Origin: Bacteroidota bacterium
GTDB lineage: Bacteria; Bacteroidota; Bacteroidia; B-17B0; Aurantibacillaceae
Length of the DNA: 64,000 nucleotides
Assembly (NCBI GenBank): GCA_021155905.1
Contig: JAJNBG010000005.1
Span: 62,001-126,000, forward strand
Reading direction: 5' to 3'
Shown here: positions 1-8,688 of the stretch, one piece after another
How the letters are laid out: every line of letters starts with the position of its first letter
Position numbering within the stretch: position 1 is the first letter of the stretch
Notes under the pieces: generated by a model
The model's input: the letters and a program-made list of their open reading frames with translations, nothing else
Told to the model about the DNA's origin: nothing
The model's database searches: none
Position numbers and translations under genes: made by a program

Positions 1-272
1 GTGATGCAAAATTAGATAGTCTTGGTATTCCTGAAAATGCCAAGATATTGGTAGTGCCTGATTTTACAATGAATGGAAGTCTATTTTTATTGGATAGATT
101 TGGATATACCGTTGGAGATACTTTAAATTCAAACATGGCAAGTTATTTTAGTAAATCAGATTACATTTTGATCTCAGATTCCTCTTACCTGAATAATATG
201 AAAAATAAGTTTAAACTGACTTCTCCAATACTAAAATATCGAACCACTGAATTATTTAAAATTTCGCATTAA
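1..272 (+). CDS. C-terminal fragment of an unidentified protein (partial, enters from the left edge)
   Basis: The reading frame is open from base 3 and ends with TAA at 270-272, so only the last 89 residues are present and the real start lies outside the window. The fragment is soluble-looking and mixed alpha/beta, with a hydrophobic ILVVPDFT strand and the segments YILISDSS and TTELFKISH at the end. This layout would fit the periplasmic C-terminal tail of a polytopic glycosyltransferase or another membrane protein, but that is a guess. I do not recognise the family. A strong hairpin terminator follows the stop directly. Confidence 0.6.
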   Translation, partial: DAKLDSLGIPENAKILVVPDFTMNGSLFLLDRFGYTVGDTLNSNMASYFSKSDYILISDSSYLNNMKNKFKLTSPILKYRTTELFKISH

Positions 273-275
273 CTA

Positions 276-309
276 AAAAAGCCATCCGCTATAGCAGATG
301 GCTTTTTTT
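276..309. terminator. Bidirectional intrinsic terminator between convergent genes
   Basis: The stem GCCATC (281-286) pairs with GATGGC (297-302), with a few further inner pairs across one C-A mismatch. An A-tract lies on the left and eight T follow on the right. It lies between the plus-strand fragment ending at 272 and queA ending at 330 on the minus strand, so it can serve both. Confidence 0.85.
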
Positions 310-329
310 TAATAATGTATTGAAACCAC

Positions 330-1379
330 TTACAAAATCAACATCGCGTCTCCATAAGAATAGAAACGGTATTTTTCTTTGATGGCTTCCTTATAAGCTT
401 TCATAATTAAATCATAACCGCCAAAAGCAGCAACCTGCATTAGCAAAGTTGATTCCGGCATATGAAAATTCGTGATCATGCAATTGGCCACCGAAAAATC
501 ATATGGAGGGAAGATGAATTTATTGGTCCAGCCACGGTAAGGGTTTACATGCCCGGTTGTGGATACAGACGATTCTAAAGCACGCATTACAGTTGTTCCA
601 ACCGCACACACTCTTTTCTTTCTGTCTTTACCGTTATTAATAATCTTACAGGCTTCTTCCGTAATAATAGCTTCTTCGCTGTCCATTTTGTGTTTGGTCA
701 GATCTTCCACTTCAACCATTCTGAAAGTTCCCAAACCAATGTGTAAAGTTACTTTAGCATAATTCACCCCTTTAATCTCTAAACGCTTTAATAGTTCACG
801 GCTAAAGTGTAACCCGGCAGTAGGAGCAGCAACAGCGCCTTCATTTTCAGCAAACACAGTCTGGTAGCGCTCAATATCGCTATCCTCAACGGCACGTTTA
901 ATATATTTTGGTAATGGCGTTTCTCCAAGATCATAAAGCGCTTTTCTGAACTCTTCATAAGGACCATCAAATAAAAATCTCAAAGTTCTTCCCCTGGAAG
1001 TTGTATTGTCAATTACTTCAGCAACAACGTTATCGTTCTCACCGAAATATAATTTATTACCAATACGGATTTTACGGGCGGGGTCAACCAAAACATCCCA
1101 TAAACGGCTTTCAGCATTTAATTCACGCAATAAAAAAACTTCAATTTTTGCACCGGTTTTCTCTTTGTTTCCGTACATACGTGCGGGAAAAACCTTTGTA
1201 TCATTCAAAACCATCACATCACCATCATCAAAGTAATTAATAATGTCTTTAAACTTCTTATGGCTGATTTTTCCGGTCGCCCGGTCAACCACCATTAATT
1301 TACTTTCGTCACGGTTTTTAGAGGGATGTTCTGCCAATAATTCTTTTGGCAAATTGAACTTGAACATGGATAGTTTCAT
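330..1379 (-). CDS. queA: S-adenosylmethionine:tRNA ribosyltransferase-isomerase QueA
   Basis: QueA transfers and isomerises the ribosyl group of SAM onto 7-aminomethyl-7-deazaguanine at the tRNA wobble position, giving epoxyqueuosine in the cytoplasm. The 349 residues match the usual family length of about 340-360. Family signatures are visible: AEHP near the N-terminus, [12 protein letters not shown] around residues 56-67, the [12 protein letters not shown] block in the middle and [20 protein letters not shown] after it. The start MKLSMFKF gives the normal N-terminus; Met5 is a possible alternative. A TACTTTTG box at 1461-1468 (minus strand) could be the -7 promoter element, leaving a leader of about 80 nt. 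No other queuosine gene is nearby. Confidence 0.96.
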   Translation of the reverse strand: MKLSMFKFNLPKELLAEHPSKNRDESKLMVVDRATGKISHKKFKDIINYFDDGDVMVLNDTKVFPARMYGNKEKTGAKIEVFLLRELNAESRLWDVLVDPARKIRIGNKLYFGENDNVVAEVIDNTTSRGRTLRFLFDGPYEEFRKALYDLGETPLPKYIKRAVEDSDIERYQTVFAENEGAVAAPTAGLHFSRELLKRLEIKGVNYAKVTLHIGLGTFRMVEVEDLTKHKMDSEEAIITEEACKIINNGKDRKKRVCAVGTTVMRALESSVSTTGHVNPYRGWTNKFIFPPYDFSVANCMITNFHMPESTLLMQVAAFGGYDLIMKAYKEAIKEKYRFYSYGDAMLIL

Positions 1380-1460
1380 ATCTGTTATAATTTAAATAAG
1401 GCAGAATGAAATAGGCCCGGGAGCCATTTCATAATCTTACGGGATTAATAATTTAGTGTG

Positions 1461-1468
1461 CAAAAGTA
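1461..1468 (-). promoter_or_regulatory. Possible -7 box of queA
   Basis: On the minus strand this reads TACTTTTG, which matches TAnnTTTG. No well-spaced -33 TTG was found, so the call is weak. Confidence 0.35.
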
Positions 1469-1627
1469 ATTCACGAAAGCCGGATTGGTATCTCTGAACA
1501 ATAATATTAAGCATCTGATTAACAAATATTTGCACTTTATATGTTATCTATAATTAACATTATGTTAAATAGATGAATCTGTATATTACATTATTCTTAA
1601 GGTCTTCTCCAGGAAACAAACATAAAA

Positions 1628-2767
1628 CTAAAACTCATTTACTGCGAGCTGTCCTACAAGTGAACCAATCGCCACTCCCATGCCTCCCATTCGAACAGCA
1701 CAAACTACATTTGAAGATACTTTTTTAATAATCGGCTTTTTCTCATTCCCAACCCCCATAATGCCACACCATCTCTGCTCAATCTCAAATTTGACACCGG
1801 GTAATATAGTTGTCTTTAAAAGCGTTTCCAAATGTCGGTGGATCTTCTCATTTAAAACAAATTCACTGCTGGTTTCCTTTTCAAAATCAAGATTACGTCC
1901 TCCTCCGAATAGGACCCTTTTTCCAATATTTCTAAAATAAAAATACCCTTCATCGTAATGGAAGGTTCCTTTAATTTTCAATCCCTCAATTGGTTTCGTA
2001 ATTAAAACCTGTGCACGGGCCGGTTTAACATCCTCCCGCTTTAATAATTCCGCAGCAAAACCATTGGTAGCGACAACCACACGTTTTGCCTGTAATAAAC
2101 CAATCGAAGTTTCTACGTCAACGCCTGTCTTAGTGTCGTTAATCCCATTAACATTTATAGAATTTAAAATGATGATACCTTTGCTTAATGCGAGCTGAAT
2201 AAGACTTTGCATCATTTTTCCAGTATCAATCTGTCCTTCTTTTCTATTCCAGATCAAGCCTTTAACCTGTTTAAACTGGAAATTCTTAATCTTTTTATTC
2301 TGAATACTATAAGTATTTTTTATGCCTGTATATGGTTTTATCTTTTTATTAAAATAATCTATGGAACCACAACATTCTTCGAAGTTTTTGACATTATTAA
2401 ATAATTCATAACCGCCAAATTCTTTATAATCAATGTTTTGATCCCCTAAACGTTTTCTGAGCAATTCCAACCCTTTGATCCTCATATCCACGGTTTGCCA
2501 GACAAAATCCTCGCTCGTTTTTTTTATATCTGACAAGAGTTCACTGACGCTTCCAAAACAGGCAAAGCCGGCGTTTTTTGTACTCGCTCCGTGTGGTAAT
2601 ACTCCACGTTCCAAAACTAGGATTTTAGCTTTTTTATGTTTTTCTTGGTAAGAGATCGCGGCATTCAAACCCACTATTCCACTTCCGATAACTATTAAAT
2701 CAATATCCTTAAAAAAGGTTTGTGTTTCCCAAAAGCTAAAATTTGTTGTAATGGTTTTCTTATGCAT
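1628..2767 (-). CDS. FAD-dependent oxidoreductase of the D-amino acid oxidase (DAO) family
   Basis: The 379-residue flavoprotein begins with a short leader and then a Rossmann dinucleotide-binding motif, VIGSGIVGLNAA (about residues 26-37). An acidic ERG at the end of the second strand (about 53-55) would bind the FAD ribose. GASTKNAGFACFGS (about 60-73) is the region just before the substrate domain typical of glycine oxidase, DadA and gamma-glutamylputrescine oxidase relatives. The C-terminal MGGMGVAIGSLVG fits the second FAD-contact motif of this fold. The substrate is probably an amine or amino acid but cannot be read from sequence. It stands alone, divergent from the rod-protein gene at 2839. 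No signal peptide is seen, so it is likely cytoplasmic. Confidence 0.85.
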   Translation of the reverse strand: MHKKTITTNFSFWETQTFFKDIDLIVIGSGIVGLNAAISYQEKHKKAKILVLERGVLPHGASTKNAGFACFGSVSELLSDIKKTSEDFVWQTVDMRIKGLELLRKRLGDQNIDYKEFGGYELFNNVKNFEECCGSIDYFNKKIKPYTGIKNTYSIQNKKIKNFQFKQVKGLIWNRKEGQIDTGKMMQSLIQLALSKGIIILNSINVNGINDTKTGVDVETSIGLLQAKRVVVATNGFAAELLKREDVKPARAQVLITKPIEGLKIKGTFHYDEGYFYFRNIGKRVLFGGGRNLDFEKETSSEFVLNEKIHRHLETLLKTTILPGVKFEIEQRWCGIMGVGNEKKPIIKKVSSNVVCAVRMGGMGVAIGSLVGQLAVNEF

Positions 2768-2838
2768 ATATTTTGTGGGTCAAGTGTGGAAATTTGATTA
2801 AATTTAACCCTTAATACAAAATTACAGCTTTGTAACAT

Positions 2839-5616
2839 ATGAACGGCTTACGCATAATATTATTCTTTCTTTTTTGTTCACATTTAGCTGTTTCTCAAGA
2901 TTGGACCTTACCGTTTTCCAGCAGAATTGAAAAAAACGGCAAAAAATTAATTGGCGCCACTGTTACACTCATGCAGGGTGGTAAACAGGTCGTTCAAACA
3001 ATTACCGGCGACGACGGAGCTTTTAAATTGCAGATACCGCCCAATGGAGATTTTACGGTGATTGTTACAAAGCCCGGCCATTGCACCAAAAAATTCCAGG
3101 TTTCTACACGGGGAGTTCCTGCAGATAAAACTCAGAATAATTTTAAAGGGTTTAATATTGAATCCATCAGCTTATTTGAGCCGTTGCCTAACATTGATTA
3201 CTCAGTATTGAATCAGCCATTAGTAAAAGTGACTTATGATCCAACGAAAGATAATTTTGACTATGATGAGGCCTATAGTAATCAAATGCTTTCTGCTTTG
3301 GATAGATTGCATCAATTAGAACTGGATGCTTTAAATAAACAAAAAGAATTGGAAGCTAATTATGCCGCTTCCTTAAAAGCTGCTGACAAGGCATTTCAGA
3401 AAAAAGACTGGGTAACTGCAAGAGCCGGTTATAATCAGGCATTGACTTACAAACCAAATGAAATATATCCTAAAGATCAGTTAGCCCAAATCGAAATCAT
3501 TATTAAAGACCAGGAGGCTTTGAATAAAAAAGCAGCTGATGAAGCTAAAGCGAAAGCCGATGCAGAGGCTGCGGCAAAAGCTACAGCAGATGCAGCAGCC
3601 AAAGCAAAGGCCGAAGCTGATGCAAAAGCGAAAGCTGATGCGGAAGCAGCGGCTAAGAAAAAAGCAGAAGAAGAAGCTGCACGTTTAGCAAAAGAGAAAG
3701 CCGACAAATTAGCCGCCGAAGCTGCTGCCAAGGCAAAAGCCGATGCAGAAGCCAAAGCGAAAGCAGATGCGGAAGCTGCGGCTAAGAAAAAAGCCGAAGA
3801 AGAAGCTGCACGTTTAGCAAAAGAGAAAGCCGACAAATTAGCTGCCGAAGCGGCAGCAAAGGCAAAAGCAGAAGCCGATGCAAAAGCGAAAGCGGACGCG
3901 GAAGCTGCTGCCAAGAAGAAAGCCGAAGAAGAAGCTGCAAGAATAGCCAAGGAAAAAGCGGACAAATTAGTGGCGGATGCTGCTGCTGCGAAAGCAAAAG
4001 CCGAAGCAGATGCAAAAGCCAAGGCTGACGCAGAAGCTGCGGCAAAGAAAAAAGCAGAAGAAGAAGCTGCAAGATTAGCCAAAGAAAAAGCAGATAAATT
4101 AGCGGCTGATGCTGCAGCGAAGGCTAAAGCCGACGCCGAGGCAAAAGCCAAAGCGGAAGCTGATGCAGCCGCCAAGAAAAAAGCGGAAGAAGAAGCTGCA
4201 AGAATAGCCAAGGAAAAAGCGGATAAATTAGCGGCTGATGCTGCCGCTGCGAAAGCAAAAGCCGAAGCCGATGCCAAAGCGAAGGCTGACGCAGATGCTG
4301 CTGCAAAGAAAAAAGCAGACGAAGAGGCTGCACGTTTAGCGAAAGAGAAAGCTGATAAATTGGCTGCCGATGCTGCCGCTGCCAAAGCGAAAGCAGAAGC
4401 TGATGCTGCAGCGAAAAAACAAGCCGAAGAGGATGCGGCTCGTTTAGCCAAAGAAAAAGCGGATAAATTAGCGGCTGATGCTGTCGCTGCTAAAGCGAAA
4501 GCTGAGGCAGATGCAAAAGCCAAAGCGGATACAGATGCCGCTGCAAAGAAAAAAGCAGACGAAGAGGCTGCGCGTTTGGCGAAAGAGAAAGCAGATAAAT
4601 TAGCTGCTGACGCCGCAGCTGCCAAAGCCAAAGCAGAATCGGATGCTGCTGCAAAGAAAAAAGGAGAAGATGAAGCCGCCCGCTTAGCAAAGGAAAAAGC
4701 AGATAAATTGGCAGCGGATGCTGCCGCTGCGAAAACCAAGGCTGAAGCTGATGCAAAAGCTAAAGCGGATGCTGATGCCGCTGCTAAGAAAAAAGCAGAA
4801 GATGATGCTGCGCGTTTAGCTAAAGAAAAAGCCGACAAAGAAATAGCTGACGCAAAAGCAAAAGGAGACGCGGAAGCTGCACGTTTAGCAAAAGAAAAAG
4901 CGGATAAAGAAGCTGCAGACCTGGCCGCTAAGAAAAAAGCTGAAGATGAGGCTGCCCGTTTAGCGAAAGAGAAAGCAGATAAAGAAATAGCAGAAGCGAA
5001 AGCAAAAGGAGATTCTGAAGCTGCCCGTTTAGCGAAAGAAAAGGCCGATAAAGAAGCGGCTGATCTGGCTGCCAAGAAAAAAGCGGATGCAGAAACGGCC
5101 CGTTTAGCCAAAGAAAAAGCAGATAAAGAAGCGGCTGATCTGGCAGCTAAGAAAAAAGCCGAAGATGAAGCAGCAAGATTGGCAAAGGAAAAAACGAATA
5201 AAATAACACCTCCTCCTGTTGACAAATACAAAGAAGCAATAGCAAAAGCGGATGGATTATTCAAAGCGAAACGATACAAGGACGCAAAACTTCCATATGA
5301 AGAAGCGTTAATTGCTAAAGCTGGAGATGCTTACGCCAAAAGTCAGTTAGCAGAAATAGAAAAATTATTAAAGTCCGATGTTGCTACAGCTGCTGATATT
5401 GATGCGAGGCAGAAAGCGCTACTAGCAAAATACAGTCCGGGCGTTACCGAAGAAACCATTAACGGCCCAGGAGTTGTCATCATCCAAAGAGTAGTTGTAA
5501 AAGAAACCGCCGCTTACGTTTACCAGAAGAAAATTTTCAGCTGGGGTGGGATTTCCTACTTTAGAGATGCTGCGGCAATTACGGAATCTACATTTGAACA
5601 AGAAACTAAACCTTAA
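2839..5616 (+). CDS. Secreted or periplasmic Ala/Lys/Glu-rich rod protein with TPR-like ends
   Basis: The 925-residue protein has a signal peptide (MNGLRIILFFLFCSHLAVSQ) and then a carboxypeptidase-regulatory-like beta-sandwich (about 25-100, with LIGATVTL and the GDDGAFKLQIP turn). A TPR-like unit follows (about 175-220: FQKKDWVTARAGYNQAL). Residues about 233-785 are low-complexity repeats built from KAEEEAARLAKEKADKLAAD and AAAKAKAEADAKAKAD units. A second TPR-like unit sits at about 797-840 (FKAKRYKDAKLPYEEAL), before a small C-terminal domain. The repeat block should form a very long, highly charged alpha-helical rod, like the TolA middle domain. I infer an envelope-spanning or spacer role; no enzymatic motif is seen. 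The methyltransferase starts 8 nt after the stop, so the two are probably co-transcribed. Confidence 0.85.
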   Translation: MNGLRIILFFLFCSHLAVSQDWTLPFSSRIEKNGKKLIGATVTLMQGGKQVVQTITGDDGAFKLQIPPNGDFTVIVTKPGHCTKKFQVSTRGVPADKTQNNFKGFNIESISLFEPLPNIDYSVLNQPLVKVTYDPTKDNFDYDEAYSNQMLSALDRLHQLELDALNKQKELEANYAASLKAADKAFQKKDWVTARAGYNQALTYKPNEIYPKDQLAQIEIIIKDQEALNKKAADEAKAKADAEAAAKATADAAAKAKAEADAKAKADAEAAAKKKAEEEAARLAKEKADKLAAEAAAKAKADAEAKAKADAEAAAKKKAEEEAARLAKEKADKLAAEAAAKAKAEADAKAKADAEAAAKKKAEEEAARIAKEKADKLVADAAAAKAKAEADAKAKADAEAAAKKKAEEEAARLAKEKADKLAADAAAKAKADAEAKAKAEADAAAKKKAEEEAARIAKEKADKLAADAAAAKAKAEADAKAKADADAAAKKKADEEAARLAKEKADKLAADAAAAKAKAEADAAAKKQAEEDAARLAKEKADKLAADAVAAKAKAEADAKAKADTDAAAKKKADEEAARLAKEKADKLAADAAAAKAKAESDAAAKKKGEDEAARLAKEKADKLAADAAAAKTKAEADAKAKADADAAAKKKAEDDAARLAKEKADKEIADAKAKGDAEAARLAKEKADKEAADLAAKKKAEDEAARLAKEKADKEIAEAKAKGDSEAARLAKEKADKEAADLAAKKKADAETARLAKEKADKEAADLAAKKKAEDEAARLAKEKTNKITPPPVDKYKEAIAKADGLFKAKRYKDAKLPYEEALIAKAGDAYAKSQLAEIEKLLKSDVATAADIDARQKALLAKYSPGVTEETINGPGVVIIQRVVVKETAAYVYQKKIFSWGGISYFRDAAAITESTFEQETKP
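3535..5200 (+). repeat. Long imperfect tandem repeat coding for the Ala/Lys/Glu rod
   Basis: The region consists of degenerate units of roughly 90-130 bp that encode ARLAKEKADKLAADAAAKAK-like blocks. Near the 3' end the unit changes to KEIADAKAKGDAEAARLAK-type blocks. Codon choice (GCA/GCT/GCC/GCG, AAA/AAG) varies between units while the protein stays constant, which indicates old duplications under protein-level selection. The reverse strand is also open here for 600 codons, purely because of this composition. Confidence 0.9.
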
Positions 5617-5624
5617 CCTTTATT

Positions 5625-6578
5625 ATGCCAGATATTTTTGAAGACATTCATTGCTGCGTTTGCGGCAACTCTAATCCTTCTGATTTTAAAATCCTATACC
5701 AAAAAGAAAAATTTTCAGTTGTTGAATGTAACAAATGTACTTTCACTTTTATTCCTCCTTTCTTTAGAAAACAAATTTCGTATGAAAACTATAAGGATGA
5801 AAACGTGGCCAATGCCGTACGTAATGGAAATAACTGGGTAAAGATTGAGCGTCATAAATTGCGTTATGATTTGATCAAAAAATATAAACCAAGCGGCTCT
5901 TTATTTGATCTGGGTGCCGGTTGGGGTCATTTCATGCTTACGGGAAAAATGCTGGGATACGATGTTTATGGGATTGAAATTTCCGAACAGCCTTATCTCT
6001 ACTCTAAAAATGACCTGAAATTGCCGGTGGATCACATCGACTTTTTTGAAATGAAGGAAGATAGAAAATTCGATATCGTCACCATGTGGGATGTATTGGA
6101 ACACATTGATAAAGCCGATGATGTTATCGCTAAATGTTCCCGCATCACTTCAAAAAACGGATATATCGTTATCCAGGTTCCTCAAATCGATTCTTATTTT
6201 GCAAAAAAACATAAGGATAACTGGAAAATGATGGGATTGGACCACGTGAATTATTTTGGTAAAAAAACAATTACACAACTACTGGAAAAGCATGGTTACA
6301 AGGTAGAAACCATTAAATCATCTTTTGAGATCAAACTTTTTATCATGTACACGATCCTACCTATGTTAAAGCGTTTAAAAGGAGATAAAAAGCAAACACA
6401 GCAGGAAGCCAACAGTGCGATCAAAGCATCGGAAAGACAGCAATACTTCAATACGTTTACGGAAAAGCCTATGTGGAAATTAAAGCTCTACATGAAAATT
6501 CATAATCTCATATACAAGACACTTTCGGCACTTAATATCGGTGAGGAAATGATTGTTGTTGCGAAGAAAGTGAATTAA
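5625..6578 (+). CDS. Class I SAM-dependent methyltransferase with N-terminal zinc-ribbon-like cysteines
   Basis: The 317-residue protein starts with paired cysteines (HCCVCGN near residues 9-15, and VECNKCTF about 20 residues later) that look like a zinc knuckle. A Rossmann methyltransferase domain of the Methyltransf_23 type follows: LFDLGAGWGHFM is SAM motif I, FDIVTMWDVLEHI is motif II/III with the usual LEH, and NGYIVIQVPQIDSYF comes after. Such proteins often methylate sugars, lipids or small metabolites; the substrate here is unknown. The gene lies 8 nt downstream of the rod-protein gene, suggesting coupling, although a functional link is not obvious. Confidence 0.88.
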   Translation: MPDIFEDIHCCVCGNSNPSDFKILYQKEKFSVVECNKCTFTFIPPFFRKQISYENYKDENVANAVRNGNNWVKIERHKLRYDLIKKYKPSGSLFDLGAGWGHFMLTGKMLGYDVYGIEISEQPYLYSKNDLKLPVDHIDFFEMKEDRKFDIVTMWDVLEHIDKADDVIAKCSRITSKNGYIVIQVPQIDSYFAKKHKDNWKMMGLDHVNYFGKKTITQLLEKHGYKVETIKSSFEIKLFIMYTILPMLKRLKGDKKQTQQEANSAIKASERQQYFNTFTEKPMWKLKLYMKIHNLIYKTLSALNIGEEMIVVAKKVN

Positions 6579-6580
6579 GA

Positions 6581-7102
6581 TTACAGAATCAGCTGATATA
6601 AAAACTCGTCTTCAAATTGATGACCTGAAACCCGGTTCCAGTCCTTTTTGACACCCGCTTTCTTAAAGCCACATTTCTCAAACAGAGCAATACTTTCCAT
6701 ATTGCCGGCACTGATATTACAAAAGAGCTGGTGCAATAACAAGGTGTTTTTAGCATACGCATTTATTAGTTGAAGCGCTTCCAATGCATGTCCTTTTTTT
6801 CTGTAGCCTTCAAAAATCAGAACCCCTACTCCAACTCTTAAATGCAAAGGTTCGAATTCAAAAAGATCAATTGTTCCAATCGCTTCATTTGTTTCTACCA
6901 AACAAATCATTAACCTGAGCTGTTTATTGGTGTAAATATCCTGATGTGCCGAATGAAGGTACAACTCAAGAACATCTTTACTGAAAGGGCTTAATGTATT
7001 ACTTACTTTCCAAATGGACTGATCATTTTCAAACGAATAAAGCAGGTTAAGATCACCCGATTCGAGTGCCCGTAAATAAATATGTTCTGAGCGGATAAAC
7101 AT
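6581..7102 (-). CDS. GNAT-family N-acetyltransferase (RimJ/RimL-like)
   Basis: The 173 residues cover one GNAT domain. The N-terminus, FIRSEHIYLRALESGDLNLL, is typical of the RimJ/RimL and spermidine-acetyltransferase branch. The acetyl-CoA pyrophosphate loop is visible as GYRKKGHALEAL, and NMESIALFEKCGFKKAG is the usual final helix-strand. The acceptor, whether a protein N-terminus or a small amine, cannot be deduced. Its start overlaps the stop of the upstream gene as TAATG, so it is probably translated by coupling as the last gene of the 10.5-6.6 kb operon. Confidence 0.9.
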   Translation of the reverse strand: MFIRSEHIYLRALESGDLNLLYSFENDQSIWKVSNTLSPFSKDVLELYLHSAHQDIYTNKQLRLMICLVETNEAIGTIDLFEFEPLHLRVGVGVLIFEGYRKKGHALEALQLINAYAKNTLLLHQLFCNISAGNMESIALFEKCGFKKAGVKKDWNRVSGHQFEDEFLYQLIL

Positions 7103-7665
7103 TATTCTTTATAATAATTAGCTCGCTCCGTCTTTATGATCTGCTGTAATTCTTCATTTGAATACATAGGCAACGAAAATTCGTGCTGTTCTAATTTTTG
7201 ATCAACGTTTAAACCAAAAGTTTGTGAAATGTACTGGTTTTGTTTCAGGCGCTCAATTAATTCAAACAATAACTCATCTTTATTTTCTGAAATGGCATAA
7301 AACTCCTGCAAAAATAATTTAATCGGGCTCAGACACGAAGCTTCATTTGCTTTCACCTGGTTAAACTGTTTAATGTAATGCTGACAAATTTCTTTCTGAA
7401 ATTCGCTGCTAAAAACAGGATGATGTTTCAACCTGATAAACAGAGATTCTATTTTTTTTTGCTGAATGGTTTTTAATAAAACAGAATTATGAATATTCAA
7501 TTCATGCCCTTTAATTGTAAGGGAATTATAATTTCCATCAATCATCAATCCAACATGCGGTGGCGTTCTTGAGGCATTGAGAATAATGAGCCACGTTTCT
7601 TTATATAATTCTTCTTCAGAAAAAATTTCGGAAACTGTTAATGTATATGGACTTTGAACTATCAT
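7102..7665 (-). CDS. Conserved-looking hypothetical protein
   Basis: The 187-residue protein has no signal peptide or membrane segment. The N-terminal half is beta-rich (PHVGLMIDGNYNSLTIKG, then SVLLKTIQQKKIESLFIRLK). The C-terminal half is helical (LFLQEFYAISENKDELLFEL and further). I do not recognise a family. It lies between the Ppx/GppA gene (36 nt upstream) and the acetyltransferase (TAATG overlap), which supports it being a real expressed gene. Function unknown. Confidence 0.75.
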   Translation of the reverse strand: MIVQSPYTLTVSEIFSEEELYKETWLIILNASRTPPHVGLMIDGNYNSLTIKGHELNIHNSVLLKTIQQKKIESLFIRLKHHPVFSSEFQKEICQHYIKQFNQVKANEASCLSPIKLFLQEFYAISENKDELLFELIERLKQNQYISQTFGLNVDQKLEQHEFSLPMYSNEELQQIIKTERANYYKE

Positions 7666-7701
7666 TCTTTCAAAGTTACGGAAAGATTTTGTATCAAAAA
7701 A

Positions 7702-8637
7702 TTAAGAAAGGGATAATCCCAGTTTTTGACTAATCACCCCTTCTTTCAGCGAAAAAGTGGAAACACGCATAGCGTTCAGTTCAAATTCATTTAAAATAAA
7801 ATCAATTAATAAGACAGAAATAACAATCATATCAACCCTCATATCAATCAATCCTTTAATGTGATAACGGTCTTTGAGATTTGTTCTTTTTATCTTTTCA
7901 CTGATAAAAAAATAATGTTCCAGGTTAATCGCGTACTCTGTCTGATTCTCATTTAATTGACCTGTATTGAATTCACCGGCTATTACATCAATGACAGAAT
8001 CAAAAGCACCGGAAGAACCAATAAGTTCAACGGATTTAAATTTTTTAACCGCTTCAAATAAAGGCACCAATTCCTGTCTTAGATAATCATTAAATAAAGC
8101 AGTTTCCTCCCTAGTAATGGGATCAGATAAACTGAATCGTTCCATTAATCTTGCGGCTCCAAGTAAAAAACTCTGTTTCCAGAAAACGGTAGTGTGATTG
8201 GCCAGAATAAATTCAGTACTGCCACCACCAATATCCATGATCAATGAAATAGATTCATTCATGTTCACTGCCATTCGGTTACCATGATAAATCAAGTCTG
8301 CTTCTTCATTTCCATCAATAGTGGTAACAGTTATTCCGGTCTCTTTTTTTGCCAATGCAACAAAATCTGGTCCATTCGAAGCGGACCGTATAGCGGAGGT
8401 TGCAAACGCATAGGTATGTTCGACTTCAAATTCCATTAAATAGTGTTGAAATTGTTTTAACGCATCGATACCTCTCTGAAAAGGAGCCGGAGCAATATAC
8501 CCGTCATTAATGGTTCCTTCACCTAATTTTACGGAAATTCTGGTATTGAATATTTTTCTAAATGTTGAATTTTGTAACCGTTCAGCAATCAGTAAATTAA
8601 AAGTATTGGTACCTAGGTCTATTATTGCAAAAATCAT
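7702..8637 (-). CDS. Ppx/GppA family phosphatase (exopolyphosphatase / pppGpp hydrolase type)
   Basis: This is the short form of the family, 311 residues, consisting of the actin/hsp70-like ATPase fold. The phosphate-1 motif is IIDLGTNTFNLLIAE at the N-terminus; the phosphate-2 motif IMDIGGGSTEFIL is near residue 135. ELIGSSGAFDSV and GLIDMRVDMIVIS are the later conserved segments. Members remove phosphate from polyphosphate or pppGpp in the cytoplasm; the sequence does not say which. The long HD-like C-terminal region of E. coli Ppx is absent, as is common in this phylum. It lies 51 nt downstream of the PorP/SprF-like gene. Confidence 0.93.
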   Translation of the reverse strand: MIFAIIDLGTNTFNLLIAERLQNSTFRKIFNTRISVKLGEGTINDGYIAPAPFQRGIDALKQFQHYLMEFEVEHTYAFATSAIRSASNGPDFVALAKKETGITVTTIDGNEEADLIYHGNRMAVNMNESISLIMDIGGGSTEFILANHTTVFWKQSFLLGAARLMERFSLSDPITREETALFNDYLRQELVPLFEAVKKFKSVELIGSSGAFDSVIDVIAGEFNTGQLNENQTEYAINLEHYFFISEKIKRTNLKDRYHIKGLIDMRVDMIVISVLLIDFILNEFELNAMRVSTFSLKEGVISQKLGLSLS

Positions 8638-8688
8638 CCGGCTAACGTTTAATAAAAACCAATATACACATAAAAAGCAGATTTCATT

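Noticed and set aside
1408-1430. GAAAT/ATTTC and GGC/GCC hairpin in the queA leader as a preQ1 riboswitch
   Set aside because: The sequence lacks the preQ1 core (C-rich loop and A-rich tail), so I regard it as a chance hairpin.
1554-1568. Short TTAACAT-T-ATGTTAA palindrome after the FAD oxidoreductase gene
   Set aside because: All-A/T arms of 7 bp are expected often in this base composition and no T-tract follows.
3477-5279. 600-codon open frame on the minus strand across the Ala/Lys/Glu repeats
   Set aside because: It arises because GCN and AAR codons in the repeated plus-strand gene give Ser/Ala/Phe-rich reverse frames with no stops. It lacks a signal peptide, known motifs and its own promoter.
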